From contig JAEUMC010000150.1 in assembly GCA_016793415.1 (NCBI GenBank), positions 1 through 7,746 on the forward strand: a stretch of 7,746 nucleotides of DNA. Reading direction: 5' to 3'. The stretch comes from Devosia sp. Its GTDB lineage: Bacteria; Pseudomonadota; Alphaproteobacteria; Rhizobiales; Devosiaceae. The notes beneath the pieces were generated by a model that was not told where the DNA came from, made no database searches, and worked only from the letters and a program-made list of their open reading frames with translations. The position numbers were made by a program, and so were the translations under genes. Within the stretch, counting starts at the first letter, position 1; each line of letters begins with the position of its first letter. Below are positions 7,379-7,746 of the stretch, one piece after another.

Positions 7379-7746
7379 ATGCGGCGCGGCTGGTTCCTTC
7401 CCATCGCGGCGACGCTGGGTTTTGCCTTCCTCTACCTGCCGATCATCTCGCTGGTGGTGTTCTCGTTCAACGAGAGCCGGCTGGTGACGGTGTGGTCGGG
7501 CTTCTCCACCAAGTGGTATGGCGAGCTGTTCGCCGATGAGCAGATGCTGGGCGCCGCCTGGCTGAGCCTCCGCATCGCCTTCTTTTCCGCCAGCTTCGCG
7601 CTGGTGCTGGGGACGCTGTGCGCCGTGGCCCTGGTGCGCTTCAAGCGCTTCCGTGGCCGCACCGTGCTTGCCGGCACGGTCTCGGCGCCGCTGGTGATGC
7701 CCGACGTGATCACCGGCCTGGCCTTGCTGTTGCTGTTCGTCGGCAT
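7379..7746 (+). CDS. potI: Polyamine ABC transporter permease (PotI-like), 5' part, cut by window edge
   Basis: An open frame begins with ATG directly after the potH TAG and runs off the right edge, giving 122 complete codons of a protein that is about 280 residues in E. coli. It starts MRRGWFLPIAATLGFAFLYLPI, a first membrane helix, followed by the highly PotI-like periplasmic stretch FSFNESRLVTVWSGFSTKWYGELF (residues 28-51). A second helix follows at about 65-86, then LVRFKRFRGR (88-97) and APLVMPDVITGLALLLLFVG (103-122). These agree closely with my recollection of E. coli PotI (SFNSSKLVTVWAGWSTRWYGEL and APLVMPDVITGLSLLLLFV). The EAA loop lies beyond the window. It is the second permease and partner of PotH, and its position completes the potFGHI order. 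Confidence 0.92.
   Translation, partial: MRRGWFLPIAATLGFAFLYLPIISLVVFSFNESRLVTVWSGFSTKWYGELFADEQMLGAAWLSLRIAFFSASFALVLGTLCAVALVRFKRFRGRTVLAGTVSAPLVMPDVITGLALLLLFVG

Overview
The window is GC-rich (roughly two-thirds G+C by eye), and its codon use and gene types suggest an alphaproteobacterium of the Hyphomicrobiales (rhizobial/Devosia-like) kind. That assignment is an inference from gene style and the G/C-rich palindromic spacer element, not a proven identity.

Layout, left to right. (1) Bases 1-921 are the 3' end of a plus-strand gene for an FtsX/YbbP-type ABC transporter permease; its start lies outside the window. (2) Thirty-three bases later, 955-1563 encodes a 202-residue exported protein with four cysteines and no family I recognise, probably co-transcribed with the permease. 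(3) Bases 1564-1811 separate convergent genes and hold a large G/C-rich inverted pair of palindromic elements. (4) On the minus strand, psuG (start preferred at 3625) and psuK (2705-1812) form a two-gene operon with a 4-base ATGA overlap, for pseudouridine breakdown. (5) Bases 3626-4121 are a divergent intergenic region with an operator-like palindrome close to psuG and several small inverted repeats in the potF leader, but no convincing gene. (6) From 4122 to the right edge runs a plus-strand polyamine ABC transporter operon in the potF-potG-potH-potI order: periplasmic binding protein, ATPase, and two permeases, the last cut by the window edge.

How the genes work together. PsuK phosphorylates pseudouridine and PsuG splits pseudouridine 5'-phosphate into uracil and ribose 5-phosphate, so this pair salvages the modified nucleoside released by RNA turnover. 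PotF would capture putrescine (or a close relative) in the periplasm and deliver it to the PotH/PotI channel, powered by PotG. A 9-bp hairpin between potF and potG probably separates high expression of the binding protein from lower expression of the membrane and ATPase parts.

I find no clear previously undescribed system here. The items most worth a second look are the paired palindromic element, the psuG operator-like palindrome, the potF-potG hairpin, aromatic-box substitutions in the PotF-like binding site, and the unknown four-cysteine exported protein.
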